The notes under the pieces: generated by a model
The model's database searches: none
Told to the model about the DNA's origin: nothing
The model's input: only the letters and a program-made list of their open reading frames with translations
Part shown: positions 1-8,200 of the stretch, piece after piece
How positions within the stretch are numbered: position 1 is the stretch's first letter
Layout of the letters: each line of letters begins with the position of its first letter
Translations under genes and position numbers: made by a program
Source: Pythium myriotylum
Taxonomy: Eukaryota > Oomycota > Peronosporomycetes > Pythiales > Pythiaceae
NCBI GenBank assembly: GCA_023091665.1
Contig: JALJCQ010000027.1
Span: 372,001 to 436,000, forward strand
DNA: 64,000 nt
Direction: 5' to 3'

Positions 1-1026
1 CGTATTTCATTCACTGTTCCCCGCGGTGTTGATTTGCGTGCTACACTCGTGTGGACAGACCCTGCTGGTTCTATTCAGGCCACGACGCAGCTTCAGCATG
101 ATTTGGATCTCTCTGTCCAGATCCGCAACGCGTCCAAGTTGTTTTACCCGCTTACAGCCAGCAACACTACCAACCGCGATGAGAAGAACAACGTCGAGAT
201 GGTGCAGGTCTCGTACCAGCAGCTTGTTGACGCCATCAATGCCGAGGGCAAGTCGTCTTCTCTCATTGGGCCATCAGGCGAGATCATCGTAGAAGCTATC
301 ATTTACGGCCGCAGTGTTTTGTCTGCTGACTCGCAGGCATTCGCTTTCGTAGCATCATCCAGCGTCATTGGCACAACCTCAGGATCTGCTGGGTCAAACA
401 AGCGCGGAGGAGGCTCGACCGGCCTCTTCGGCTCATCGGACTCCGACTCGTTCTGGAAGCCTTGGACAATTGCTGTGATCGGCGCCGGTGCCTTTTTGTT
501 GCTTTCAATAATCGCTTCCTGTGTGTGTTGCTGTACGAGGCGCAACCAGCGTCGTGGACCTCCGGCCGCGATGGTGACGATCCCGCCTCCGCAGAATGGT
601 GGTATGATGTACCACCCGTACAACACACCTGCCAACGTCAACCGCTCAGGCCTCGAAACGTGCCCGTACTGCACGTATACCACCGCCGACCCAGTCGTGA
701 TGGTCAACCACGTCGAGAACATGCACCCGAATGGGGGTATGGCGGTCAACGCTCCCGGCACAGGGGGCTTCGGCCTCCCTCCTTCAGGAAATACCCAAGC
801 CGGCCAACCTTACGGGAGTCAACCGTTCCAGTATGAGCAGCCTCAGTACCAGCACCCAGAGTACCCGATGTACCACGAGCATCAGCACGTTGCTGCGCCG
901 GTAGGCCACAATCTGCCGAATGCACGACAAGATGAAAGGTGTCCGTTCTGCACGTTCGTGTCGTCCGATGCGGTGATCCTCGTGAACCACGTCGAGAACA
1001 TGCATGGCGAGCAGCGTATGGTCTGA
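1..1026 (+). CDS. Membrane-anchored subtilase-like protein, C-terminal part, with two cytoplasmic C2H2 fingers (5' partial)
   Basis: The frame is open from the first base, so the gene begins upstream of the window. Residues 12-40 of the visible part read LRATLVWTDP followed by HDLDL, the pattern of the beta-sandwich domain that follows the catalytic domain in many S8 subtilases; the catalytic triad itself would lie upstream. A Ser/Gly-rich linker leads to one membrane segment at about residues 155-175, followed by a CVCCC palmitoylation-like cluster and a basic stop-transfer stretch. The inside tail carries two zinc fingers of spacing C-x2-C-x12-H-x4-H at residues 221-242 and 314-335, both containing HVENMH. 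A protease ectodomain joined to such fingers is unusual. The subtilase call is family knowledge applied to a short segment; the membrane segment and fingers are directly visible. An AATAAA follows the stop codon. Confidence 0.6.
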   Translation, partial: RISFTVPRGVDLRATLVWTDPAGSIQATTQLQHDLDLSVQIRNASKLFYPLTASNTTNRDEKNNVEMVQVSYQQLVDAINAEGKSSSLIGPSGEIIVEAIIYGRSVLSADSQAFAFVASSSVIGTTSGSAGSNKRGGGSTGLFGSSDSDSFWKPWTIAVIGAGAFLLLSIIASCVCCCTRRNQRRGPPAAMVTIPPPQNGGMMYHPYNTPANVNRSGLETCPYCTYTTADPVVMVNHVENMHPNGGMAVNAPGTGGFGLPPSGNTQAGQPYGSQPFQYEQPQYQHPEYPMYHEHQHVAAPVGHNLPNARQDERCPFCTFVSSDAVILVNHVENMHGEQRMV

Positions 1027-1032
1027 GCAAAC

Positions 1033-1038
1033 AATAAA
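1033..1038 (+). terminator. Candidate polyadenylation signal AATAAA
   Basis: A perfect AATAAA lies 7 bases after the stop codon of the subtilase-like gene. The next gene converges from the other strand and its stop is only 70 bases from this one, so transcripts of the two genes probably overlap or end within this short gap. Oomycete genes often lack the canonical signal, so this is a candidate only. Confidence 0.35.
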
Positions 1039-1095
1039 GTCCAGGGAAATTGTAATCATATTCCTCGAAATGTATAATTCCTCTTCTTTTCTTGC

Positions 1096-2439
1096 TCATT
1101 TCCTTCCTCGTTTCTTCTGGTTGGATCGAGTTTGACGGGGTGACTGCATTGTTTCACCCCGTTGAGAGGCCCGGGTCTTCGCGCGATTCACTGTGTCGCG
1201 TGGAGTTGGAGTGTTCGGAGGAGTCGCTGCATCCTCTTGTCGTCTGTCTCGTCCACCCACTGGGGATTTTGCAGCGGACAAATCCGCGTTCTTCTGCGAC
1301 CCAGGACCGTTGGACTGACGTGGACTTGTCGTGGAGCGGGTGATGGGAGTGGAGTGAGATCGCAGAGTTGCCAAGCGAACTTGGTCGGCATCCTCGACAG
1401 CCTTTTTATTCTTGCGCTTGCGCCGTCTGGCCATTGTGAGCTCAACTTCTACTCCTCTCTGCTTACTGCGGACAGCGAACCACTTGGCGTACACTAGAAC
1501 ACCGATAAACACCATCACGAAGCCGAAAGTAGTCGGTAAGTGGAGCGTCGAGCTGCCCAAAAGACTTGTCGACCCACTTTCTCGCTGCGCAAGCTGGAGT
1601 CGTCGAAGAAACCCGTCCAGCCCACAGGTCTCGGTCCATTCAAACGTCGTGGACGGGTCAAGTACTTCGTCTGCAGCCAACTGGAACGCGGTCGTGAGAC
1701 GACCAGCAAGTGCCTGCGGCGTAAATGCCTCCTTCACCAGGTGATGCTCCCCGACGCTCTTTGAGACTGATGTTTGCCACTTGTCCACAAAGTAGTCTCG
1801 CCACTTGACTCCAAGATCGTCACCGTCAGTCGACCGATACAGAAACAAAAACATCGCACGGCTGCAGTCGAGATCCTGTCCGCTAGTCGTGTCGTGGAGC
1901 GTTGCGCGTTCCCCGTTCATGGGATCAAGGAAGAGATCGAGCAGCGGTAGCCGGTCGCCATGGGCAGCTTCCATGTTCTTCACCAGGAACAGCGTGCGCT
2001 GGCGCGGACACGCGCGCAGTGCCGACGCCATGTCGCTGCGCAGCGTCTGCAAAATCGCGTGGTTGGACAGCGGCGACGAGGCCGCGGCGTGGAGATCGAT
2101 CACACGAACAGAATGAGCCTTGGGCGAGACGCCGGCCACGGCCGTGGCCACAGCCGATGCGAAGCGGTTCAACACAGAGGCAGAAGGCGACACAGCGACA
2201 ACTGAAAGCGGCTTTTGCTGCGAGGCATCGAACTCGTTCGCTGCGAGCGCGTCGGTGAAGAGCTCGAGCGGTTTGGCGTGGAGTTGGGACGGGAGACATC
2301 GCGTGAAATGGGCGTCTACGCGCGCGAGCAGCTCGTCTCCGAGGTGAGAGTGGCACGAATCGGAAGCAGAAGAGACGGCGCGTGCGGTGAGCACGACGAG
2401 CGCAGCGCTGAGCTGCACCAGGCGGCGCAGGACGCGCAT
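1096..2439 (-). CDS. Torsin/LAP1-like degenerate AAA luminal domain with C-terminal membrane anchor
   Basis: I chose the methionine at 2439 because it opens a good signal peptide (MRVLRRLVQLSAALVVLTARA); an in-frame ATG 54 bases upstream gives 18 extra residues. About residues 35-260 follow the order of torsin AAA+ proteins: a KPLELF helix, a beta-strand where Walker A would be (SVVAVSPSASVLNRF, no GxxxxGK), TLFLVKNMEAAHGDRL where Walker B would be (torsins have LFxFDEAEKLH), and RAMFLFLYRS, like the torsin AIFLFLSN strand. Nucleotide-binding residues are therefore absent, as in the torsin activators LAP1/LULL1. One membrane segment lies at about 303-325, followed by about 120 very basic, Ser/Thr/Pro-rich residues. 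Predicted as an ER or nuclear-envelope protein with a luminal AAA-like domain and a nucleoplasmic or cytosolic tail. Fold assignment is by eye and moderate. Confidence 0.5.
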   Translation of the reverse strand: MRVLRRLVQLSAALVVLTARAVSSASDSCHSHLGDELLARVDAHFTRCLPSQLHAKPLELFTDALAANEFDASQQKPLSVVAVSPSASVLNRFASAVATAVAGVSPKAHSVRVIDLHAAASSPLSNHAILQTLRSDMASALRACPRQRTLFLVKNMEAAHGDRLPLLDLFLDPMNGERATLHDTTSGQDLDCSRAMFLFLYRSTDGDDLGVKWRDYFVDKWQTSVSKSVGEHHLVKEAFTPQALAGRLTTAFQLAADEVLDPSTTFEWTETCGLDGFLRRLQLAQRESGSTSLLGSSTLHLPTTFGFVMVFIGVLVYAKWFAVRSKQRGVEVELTMARRRKRKNKKAVEDADQVRLATLRSHSTPITRSTTSPRQSNGPGSQKNADLSAAKSPVGGRDRRQEDAATPPNTPTPRDTVNRAKTRASQRGETMQSPRQTRSNQKKRGRK

Positions 2440-2593
2440 ACTCGACACGGGAGGCTCCCCGTCACCAGCGGACGATCTCGAGCAATCATGCAATAGCTGC
2501 TCACGAGCTACGAGTTCCTATCATACAACGGTTCCTATCTGTTAGGGTCGACAAGCACAAATACGATTGGCTGATATTCTTACAGAAAGACCA

Positions 2594-2600
2594 TCACTCC
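2594..2600 (+). promoter_or_regulatory. Candidate oomycete initiator (YCAYTYY)
   Basis: The sequence TCACTCC fits the oomycete initiator consensus and lies 26-32 bases before the start codon of the coiled-coil gene, followed by a T-rich stretch. Such short distances are usual in oomycete genes. The motif is short, so chance is possible. Confidence 0.3.
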
Positions 2601-2625
2601 TGTTTTTTGGCCTCAGGTTGATCTG

Positions 2626-4593
2626 ATGCAAAGAGCTTCCAATTTTGGCGACAACATGGGTACACTTGGAAATGACGAGGCGCTGTCTCGCATTCGCTCG
2701 GCGTGGACTCGCGTCGCGACGACTGGAGCCATGGCAGTCGCTGCAGATTACGCCGGTTGGGTGCGCGAGCTCGACAACTACGAGGCCTCGCTGGCGGCGG
2801 ACGACGACGATGACGACCCGCGCGTCGAGCGCGTCGTCGGCTCGACCAGTCGCAAGCATTTGCCGTCGCGCGGCGGCTCTGCAGGCATCGGCACGGGCCG
2901 CAAAGTGAAGCCGCGCGCGCCGAGCGTGTCCGAGGAGCTCAAGCAGGAGATGAAACTGCTCAACTGGCACAAGCTCGCGAACGAAGCAGCGCTCAAGGCT
3001 GCGATCATCAAGACCAACAAGATCAAGAGCGAGGACTCGCGGTTCGCGTCGTCGCTAGCGCACGAGGATGTGGAAGAAAAGCGGCTCCGCATTCAGCAGA
3101 TCATCGAAGAAGAGCAACTGCGGCCGCTGCAGGTCAACACGGAGTTCTTCCGTGAGTTTGAGGCGCGCGAGCAGAGAGATGACATCAAAGTGGAGTCTGA
3201 CGTCCAGCGGCACATTCAGCACCTCAAAAAGCTAAAGGAGACCATGGCTCAACGAGAAGACGTCCATCGTCGGCGGCAAAAGTACAAGGAAGGAATGGCC
3301 GAGCTTGGCGGTGGCTCCAAATCCATGTCTGTGCCAAAAGCCCACAAGAGTAACCAGGAGGAGGAGTTCTCGGCGCAATCCAAGCGCTACCGGCGCAGTC
3401 TAAGCACGGCGCAAAAGGCAGATATTGCCAATACCGAAGTTATCTGCAGTTTAGACAAGCTCATGGAGCTAGAAAAGCGGATCCGGCACCTGGAAGATGC
3501 GGGGCTGGGTGTCGATGGGCTCGACGGCGGTGGCGACGGCATCGTCCTCGAGGATATTGACGACAACAATGTGACGAGCACCAAGAACATTCGTTTCTCC
3601 AAGCGCAAGAGTAGCGGCCCCAACAATGAACCTGCTCGGACTGTGTACGCTGTCAAGACAGTCTCAAAGGCCCGCGCCAAGGAGCCCCAGCGCGCTTCGC
3701 TCTCGCAGTCCACGGCGTCTAGTGTCGCACGAAAACGATCACTCCCAGCAAAGCAAAAGCCGCCGGATACGTTTTTGACGAGTCTCCCGGACAACAAGCA
3801 GCGACAGCTCCGGCGCATGACCGACCGAGAGCGGCGCAACTTTCTCAAGAAGGAGAAAGAGGCCGAGGTTAACCAACAGAAACAGAAGCAGGATGTTGTC
3901 ATCCAGGACTGGATGCAGCGGAAGAAGCAGGCAGCTCAGCAGCGCAAGACGACGTCGCACCAAGCTGCTGCGTCGGCCGTCGCGGGTGTGAATCGCACAA
4001 CCAACGACCCTGCAGCAGCAACAAGAAGAGGAGCTGGGAAGCCGTTGCCTCCACCTCCGCGCGTCAAGCCTCCGCTGCGAGGAGCAGCAGCCGGCAAGCG
4101 GATCTCCAATCCGCATCTCCAAAAGTTCGACGACATCCGCAAAGGCTTCGAGCGCCGCAACGAGGCCATGAAGAAAGCGCCGACCAACCAGAACGGCGGC
4201 TCCAACCGCGTGCTCGAGTTGCGCACGGTCGTGAACGACAAGCGTCCTCTCAAGAAACCAGCAGCGCCGTCGTCGACTGTTACTCGGCTCGCCCCAGCGT
4301 CGTCCATCCACAAACCCCAGATGCCCATGGCGCATAACGCCAGCTCCGCTGCCTCCCATCCACAGCGACGGCCGTCCGGAGAGACCACCAAGCTGCCGGC
4401 GATCTCGCGAGCGCCTCCGCTGCCGTCGCTGGGCAGCCAGCGACCAGCTCTGGTCTCCGGATCGCTGTCGGCGCCGCTCAAGCCGTTGCACGGGACGGCG
4501 CTGCCGCGGCTCTCGGCCGCGAGCCGCCTGCCGTCGCCGCCGCCCGCCAAGAACCCGGCGGTGCCGCAGTTTAGTCGTCTGCACAAGCGATAG
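2626..4593 (+). CDS. Basic coiled-coil protein of unknown function
   Basis: A 655-residue intronless reading frame; a second in-frame ATG lies 30 bases later. I do not recognise the family. An acidic run of six aspartates occurs at about residues 59-64. Residues 105-245 are highly charged and helical (coiled-coil like), and another short helix with DKLMELEKRIRHLE is near 278-292. Residues 385-440 are rich in Lys, Arg and Gln (RQLRRMTDRERRNFLKKEKE), and the last 200 residues are Pro/Ser/Ala/Arg-rich and probably disordered. No signal peptide or membrane segment is visible. It is transcribed divergently from the torsin-like gene, with about 190 bases between their start codons, so the two may share a promoter region. 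A cytoskeletal or nuclear scaffold role would be a guess. Confidence 0.6.
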   Translation: MQRASNFGDNMGTLGNDEALSRIRSAWTRVATTGAMAVAADYAGWVRELDNYEASLAADDDDDDPRVERVVGSTSRKHLPSRGGSAGIGTGRKVKPRAPSVSEELKQEMKLLNWHKLANEAALKAAIIKTNKIKSEDSRFASSLAHEDVEEKRLRIQQIIEEEQLRPLQVNTEFFREFEAREQRDDIKVESDVQRHIQHLKKLKETMAQREDVHRRRQKYKEGMAELGGGSKSMSVPKAHKSNQEEEFSAQSKRYRRSLSTAQKADIANTEVICSLDKLMELEKRIRHLEDAGLGVDGLDGGGDGIVLEDIDDNNVTSTKNIRFSKRKSSGPNNEPARTVYAVKTVSKARAKEPQRASLSQSTASSVARKRSLPAKQKPPDTFLTSLPDNKQRQLRRMTDRERRNFLKKEKEAEVNQQKQKQDVVIQDWMQRKKQAAQQRKTTSHQAAASAVAGVNRTTNDPAAATRRGAGKPLPPPPRVKPPLRGAAAGKRISNPHLQKFDDIRKGFERRNEAMKKAPTNQNGGSNRVLELRTVVNDKRPLKKPAAPSSTVTRLAPASSIHKPQMPMAHNASSAASHPQRRPSGETTKLPAISRAPPLPSLGSQRPALVSGSLSAPLKPLHGTALPRLSAASRLPSPPPAKNPAVPQFSRLHKR

Positions 4594-4704
4594 AATAGAA
4601 ATGGCTTTCCTGCGTCATCTGGAGGTCGCGCGCGACGTCAGAACGGGCTCATGGCCCCCCCCCCCCCCCTGGCGATCTTCAGTACTGTACATGCAGGTCA
4701 TCAT

Positions 4705-4802
4705 CTCCCCATCTCCGTGGGCAGCCATGTTCAGCGACAGGCCAGGGTGTGTGTGCTCCCCATCTCCGTGGGCAGCCATGTTCAGCGACAGGCCAGGGTG
4801 TG
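4705..4802. repeat. Two tandem copies of a 47-bp unit, period 51
   Basis: The unit beginning CTCCCCATCTCCGTGGGCAG occurs at 4705-4751 and again at 4756-4802, with no differences that I can see over about 47 bases. The copies are joined by a short TG run, which could have promoted slippage or unequal exchange. It lies in the spacer and codes for nothing recognisable. Confidence 0.9.
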
Positions 4803-5176
4803 GTGGGTGTGTTGTGTGGGTGGGCCACCTGGCAAACCCTCAACATCTGATTTCAAAGGTTTTGACAGTATATATATAAATTGTAGTTCTACAAATGCAT
4901 GAACTGAATTTGGGAAAGTATCAATTGATGGTGGTTGAGGTTTATCGGTGGGAGATGGGTCAGGAATGCGGGTCCTCTGGGTTTCTTTCTCAAAACCCAT
5001 TTCGAAACACAACACAACTTCTTTATCATCTCACAATTCGCAACCCGTTTTTCTCAAACCCGAGTGGACCCATCGGTCTAGAAAAGTAATCCCTTTCAAA
5101 TGTACCTTCTCTTTCTGTAATTAAAGGTATCTTCCCCCCTCATTTTTGGCGGCGTGTCGGCCAGTGTTCCCTTGCT

Positions 5177-5183
5177 TCATTTC
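5177..5183 (+). promoter_or_regulatory. Candidate oomycete initiator for the acyl ligase fusion gene
   Basis: GCTTCATTTCCCC contains TCATTTC, a match to YCAYTYY, 54-60 bases before the chosen ATG. A second match, TCATTTT, lies at 5140-5146 and is followed by TGGCGG. Either could mark the transcription start. Confidence 0.35.
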
Positions 5184-5236
5184 CCCCTCGCCCGTACGTG
5201 ACCACCAAGGGAAACCCCCTCGCTTGTTTCGCCAGG

Positions 5237-8200
5237 ATGGAGGCCCTGCTGACCTCCGCGCTCGGCGGCATGGCCGTCGAGGCCATCGCGGCCGCCTCGG
5301 TCGCCGTCACAGCTGTCGCCACGGCCGCCGTGGTCGCCGGACGCCGCAAGCGCCGCCGCGAGCAAGACGCTGAGGAAACCACGTCCGTGGAAACGACGAC
5401 CACGACGACCCACAAGAAGCAGCGCGTCGCGAGCGACGAGAGCGCGCACGCGGCGCTGCCGACTGTCGACCAGTACGGCGTGGTGCAGGAGGTCGTCGTG
5501 GAGACCTTCAAGCGCGCCGCGCGAGGCAAGCTCCGCAACAAGATCGTGTACACGTTCCTGGACGACCACGGCAAAGAGGCGGTCAACTACACGTTCGCAG
5601 AGGTCGACGCCGCCGCGCGGCGCATCGCTGGGACGCTCCAGAGCGAAGCCGGCGTCGTGAAGGGCGACCGCGTCATGCTCTGCTACCCGCCGGGACTCGA
5701 CTTTGCGCTTGGCTTCTGGGGCTGCCTCTACGCCGGCGCGATCGGCATCCCCGTGTACCCGCCGTACCCGGGCACGCTCGCCAAGGACCTGCCAAAGTTC
5801 AACCGCATGGTCGACGACTCGGGCGCGCGCGTGATCCTCACGAACCGCACGTACCACTTGGCCAGCAAGATGGCGACGGTCAAGGGCTTTTTCAGCATTG
5901 GCGCAGACAAGAGCGCGACGACGTGGCCCGAGAACGTCAAGTGGATCACGTCGGACTCGGTCGCCGACTCGGCCGCCGCGCTTTTTGACGAGTCCAAAGC
6001 CCAGATCACTCTGGACGACATTGCGTTCTTCCAGTATAGCTCTGGCTCGACCTCGGCGCCCAAGGCGGTGATGATCTCACACCGCAACTTGCGGTCGCAG
6101 CTCAAGACATGGGAGAGCATCGAACCCGAGGACACTCTCATCTCGTGGCTCCCGAGCTACCACGACATGGGCCTCGTGGGCTTCATCATCTCCCCAGGCG
6201 TCATGGGCGCGCGATGCGTGTCGATGTCGCCCATTAGCTTCATCAAGGACCCAGCCATGTGGATGCGAATTGTCACCCAGTACAAGGCCACCCATGTCTG
6301 CGCACCGAACTTTGGTTACGCTCTCGCTGCTCGCAAGACGACCGACGTCCAGGCCAAGAAGCTGGATCTCAGCACACTTAAACAGACGATTTGTGCAGCC
6401 GAGCCCATCCGCGCCGAGTCGCTCGAAGCCTTCACAACCAAGTTCGAGTCTGCGGGTTTTGATCCGAAAACGTTTAACTGCGGCTACGGTCTCGCCGAGG
6501 TGACGCTTGTTTGCACAGGGCAGGATCCCCTTCAGCGCAAAGTGCCGACTGTGCTTCGCGTGAGCAAATCATCCCTGGAGGCGCAGAAGCGTGCGATTAT
6601 CGTCAAGAACGCAAAACCGAAAGACACTGGCGTCATGACACTTGTCGGTTGCGGCAAGGCGATGCCTACTTTTACACTTGCGATTGTGGACCCGGAGTCC
6701 AAGAAGGCTCTCAAGGAGGGACATGTTGGAGAAGTCTGGGTCAAGGGTCCGGCTGTGGCTGTTGGCTACTGGAATCGGGAAGAGTACTCAAAGGAGATGT
6801 TTGGTGCGCTCCTCCATGGTGAGAAAGACTTGTCCAACACGTACCTTCGCACTGGTGATATGGGTTTCCTGCAAAACGGCGAGCTTTTTGTCACAGGACG
6901 CTTGAAAGATCTGATTATCATTCGTGGCCGGAATGTTTGCCCTCAAGACATCGAGGCCACAGTAGAGGCTGCTCACGAACACGTTCGCCCAGGCTGCGTT
7001 GCTGCATTTTCAATCGAGAAGAACCAAGAAGAAGCGTTGGTTGTCGTCGCCGAAGTGAAGAACGGCTCCGCGAAGGAGATCTGTGCCGAAGTTTGCCGTG
7101 AGATCAGCAAGAGCGTGCTTAGCGAGCATCAGCTGCGCTGTGAAGCAATCGTTCTGCTGCGTCAAAAGACTATTCCCAAAACGACTAGTGGCAAGATCCA
7201 GCGTAGTGCTGCGAAGTCCAAGTTTCTGACGAACACTCTCACGAAGCCATTGTATGAATTTGTGTCGAAGGACAAGACACCGCTACCCGCCCCTAAGCCA
7301 GTTGAATCGTCTGAAGAGACCAAGACAACTGAGATTGGCGAGGCCCCGAAGCAGCATGGTCCAGTGAAGACTCCAGAAGAGATTTTGTCCTGGCTGCTTG
7401 AGCGAATCGCTCAAGAGGTCGTGTCTGAAGAACCCATGGAGGAGCCAAATGCCTCCAATGGTAAAGCAGTGTCGGAGGGTTCGGAAAAGACCGCTGCCCC
7501 AGCTCAGCCACCTAAGATTGATCCTTCGACTCCATGGGCTTCGTATGGATTGGACTCGGTTGCGATTGTAGGCCTGTCCTCTGAACTTGGCGAGTTCCTT
7601 GGCTGCGTCGTGCCACCGTCTGCCTTTTTCCAGTACGATACGCCAGAGAAATTGGCTGCTGCTCCCGGTCTGGCCACGGGTGAGTTGGAGACTTCTGAAG
7701 ATGATAATACTGGTGGATCGAACTGGCAGCCTGCGAAGACGATTGAAGAGATCGATGAGAACTGTTACGAGATTTCTGCGCTTTCGGAGGTTCAGGGCTT
7801 GTTCGGGCAGATGAAAGAGTTCGAAGATGCTGGTCTTAAAGTCCCATACTTGGAAATCCTCACGGCTGAAAAACGGAAGATGATCAACTTCAACACATAC
7901 AACTACCTCGGTAACGCCACAAACCAAGAAGTTGCAAGTGGTGCAAAGAAAGCCATTGAGGAATACGGAACCACGATGAGCTCCTCGCCCATTGTGGGTC
8001 AGACACAGGTTGCTGCAGATCTGGAAAATGCCCTCAGCACGTTTTTCCAAGCTGAATCCGCTGTCCTCTTTGTCGGTGGTTGGGTCACGAACGTCACTAC
8101 AATTGACTCATTAGTGTCAAAGGGTGATCTGATCTTGTGCGACGCTCTCAACCATGACTCATGTGTGACTGGACAGCGTCTCAGTGGCGCGACCATCCTA

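Larger units (their letters stand above)
4594..5236. other. Intergenic stretch with direct repeat and poly-C run
   Basis: No gene is visible. The stretch holds a run of 15 C at 4655-4669, a tandem duplication at 4705-4802, an AT-richer middle part, and candidate initiators just before the next gene. Confidence 0.6.

Noticed and set aside
3739..4584. Minus-strand frames opposite the 3' half of the coiled-coil gene
   Set aside because: Arg-rich low-complexity translation, explained by the Pro/Ala/Arg-rich plus-strand protein.
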